Below are positions 62,842 through 64,000 of a DNA stretch of 64,000 bases, piece by piece. Both the position numbers and the translations under genes were made by a program. The stretch lies in contig JBFGZQ010000008.1 of NCBI GenBank assembly GCA_041586735.1, positions 1 to 64,000 on the forward strand. Direction: 5' to 3'. The notes beneath the pieces were generated by a model. The model did no database searches and was not told the origin of the DNA. It saw only the letters and a program-made list of their open reading frames with translations. Numbering within the stretch: the first letter of the stretch is position 1; each line of letters opens with the position of its first letter. This DNA comes from Motiliproteus sp041586735. GTDB taxonomy: Bacteria; Pseudomonadota; Gammaproteobacteria; Pseudomonadales; Balneatricaceae.

Positions 62842-64000
62842 GGTCGATTACCCAGGATATCGCGAATATCGGTCAGATGACCCGTAAGCGCCGCCGCCGC
62901 CGCCATGGCCGGTGACATCAGATGCGTTCGGGCACCTGGGCCCTGACGCCCCTTGAAATTACGATTGGTGGTGGACGCACAGCGCTCACCGCTTGCAATC
63001 AAATCACCGTTCATGCCAACACACATGGAACAGCCAGACTCCCTCCATTCTAGGCCCGCGTCGATGAAGACTCGATCTAGCCCTTCGGCTTCCGCCTGGA
63101 CTTTCACTACGGTGGACCCAGGGGAGACAATCCCAGACACCTTACAGGTTTTACCCCTCAACACCTCGGCCGCCGCTCTAAGATCTTCGATACGGGCATT
63201 GGTGCAGGAACCGATGAATACCTTGTCGACACCAATTTCAGTCAGCTTCTGACCAGGCGTGAGCCCCATGTAATCAAGGCTGTCTTGAATTTGACGGGCC
63301 TTAGCCTCGGAACCGGCTTGGGTAGGATCCGGTACGGTGGCACTGATAGACAGCGCCTCTTCCGGGGAAACACCCCAGGTGACTGTGGGCTCCACCTCTC
63401 CACCATTGAGAGTGATCTCACGGTCAAATTCCGCATCATCATCACTGTAAAGGGTGCGCCAATACGCGGCAGCCTGCTCAAACGCCTCACCCTGTGGCGC
63501 TTGATCACAGCCCTTGACGTATGCAATGGTTTTTTCGTCCGGTGCGATCATGCCGCACCGGCCACCACCTTCGATGGACAAATTACAGAGCGTCAGGCGA
63601 GCCTCTACACTCAAACTACGAATGACGCTGCCTGCGTACTCAATGGCATAGCCCCGTGCGCCATCTGCCCCTAAGCGAGAAATCCAGGCTAGGGCGATAT
63701 CTTTGGCGGTCACACCCAGTGCCAGTTGACCGTTTATAGTAATCCGCATCCGCTTGGGCTTGGATTGCCACAAAGTCTGGCTAGCTAACACATGAGCCAC
63801 TTCCGATGCGCCAATACCAAACGCCAGCGCGCCAAGTGCGCCGTGAGTTGACGTATGGCTGTCGCCGCACACCATCAATAAGCCTGGCTGGGTAATGCCC
63901 TGCTCTGGCCCCACTACATGCACAATGCCTTGGCGTGGATCGTCCAAACCGATCAGCGTTATCCCGTGGCGATGGGTGTTATTGATTAACTGCTCGATGA
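62838..64000 (-). CDS. leuC: LeuC-like isomerase large subunit (partial, runs off the right edge)
   Basis: The frame is open to the window end, so the N-terminus (perhaps 80-90 residues) is missing; 63947 is not the true start. Aconitase-superfamily features are GLLMVCGDSHTSTHGALGALAFGIG, the iron-sulfur cysteines in VFIGSCTNARIEDLRAA and GCSMCVGMNGD, and the C-terminal RNFKGRQGPGARTHLMSPAMAAAAAL. The residues after GCSMC (VGMNGD) differ from the usual LAMNPD of biosynthetic LeuC. It is coupled to leuD by a 4 bp overlap. Confidence 0.9.
   Translation of the reverse strand, partial: IEQLINNTHRHGITLIGLDDPRQGIVHVVGPEQGITQPGLLMVCGDSHTSTHGALGALAFGIGASEVAHVLASQTLWQSKPKRMRITINGQLALGVTAKDIALAWISRLGADGARGYAIEYAGSVIRSLSVEARLTLCNLSIEGGGRCGMIAPDEKTIAYVKGCDQAPQGEAFEQAAAYWRTLYSDDDAEFDREITLNGGEVEPTVTWGVSPEEALSISATVPDPTQAGSEAKARQIQDSLDYMGLTPGQKLTEIGVDKVFIGSCTNARIEDLRAAAEVLRGKTCKVSGIVSPGSTVVKVQAEAEGLDRVFIDAGLEWRESGCSMCVGMNGDLIASGERCASTTNRNFKGRQGPGARTHLMSPAMAAAAALTGHLTDIRDILGNRP

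Overview
This 64 kb window looks like a chromosomal segment of a marine-type gammaproteobacterium, in the Oceanospirillales/Pseudomonadales neighbourhood. The evidence is gene content and order: rRNA operon leader next to tyrS, then an M23 endopeptidase and anmK; yeaG-yeaH-ycgB; pdhR-aceEF; tsaD-folBK divergent from rpsU-yqeY-dnaG-rpoD; DNA polymerase II; and two TRAP transporters. No taxonomic search was possible, so the genus is open. Most of the window is dense core genome.

Layout. 1-413 holds a leftward rRNA operon leader with two strong tandem promoters; the 16S gene lies off the left edge. 414-5451: tyrS (-), then M23 peptidase, anmK and a periplasmic ATP-dependent DNA ligase (+). 5515-7011: a histidine kinase with badly altered ATP-binding motifs. 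7418-13794: the yeaG-yeaH-ycgB stress module with a Kazal-like lipoprotein between yeaH and ycgB, then a putative methyltransferase. 13808-30528 is centred on pyruvate and lactate: pdhR-aceE-aceF (-) diverges from a TRAP transporter, a D-lactate dehydrogenase-type FAD/Fe-S protein and a universal stress protein (+), followed by an AEC permease, pyruvate kinase and a ROK sugar kinase. Matching PdhR-type operators lie just downstream of both divergent promoters, which suggests one regulator couples lactate/2-oxoacid uptake and oxidation to pyruvate dehydrogenase.

30529-33723 is a gene-poor patch with two unrecognised proteins: a coiled-coil protein, and a GIY-YIG-like domain fused to Pro/Gln repeats and a coiled coil. 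33724-40848 is the folK-folB-tsaD / rpsU-yqeY-dnaG-rpoD macromolecular synthesis region. 40852-44966 pairs a 5'-nucleotidase with a large MASE1-CHASE-PAS membrane sensor that has no output domain. 45171-52749 carries polB, an OB-fold periplasmic protein, and a PstS-like protein / porin / GGDEF-EAL cluster. 52730-57699 has a MoxR ATPase with a CoxE-type VWA partner, a small Cys-rich membrane protein, rlmJ, and an NfeD/SPFH pair; chaC follows.

58428-59290 is a scar of mobile DNA: a tyrosine-recombinase-like start, an integron attC-like site, a one-gene cassette encoding a small membrane protein, half of a second attC, and an IS66 tnpA-like start. Immediately to its right lies an operon (-) of leuC- and leuD-like genes plus a complete TRAP transporter; leuC runs off the right edge. 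The LeuD sequence departs from biosynthetic LeuD at a usually conserved motif, so I read this as a probable catabolic operon for an alkylmalate or C5 dicarboxylate rather than leucine synthesis. No CRISPR array, complete insertion sequence, prophage or complete tRNA/rRNA gene was seen.
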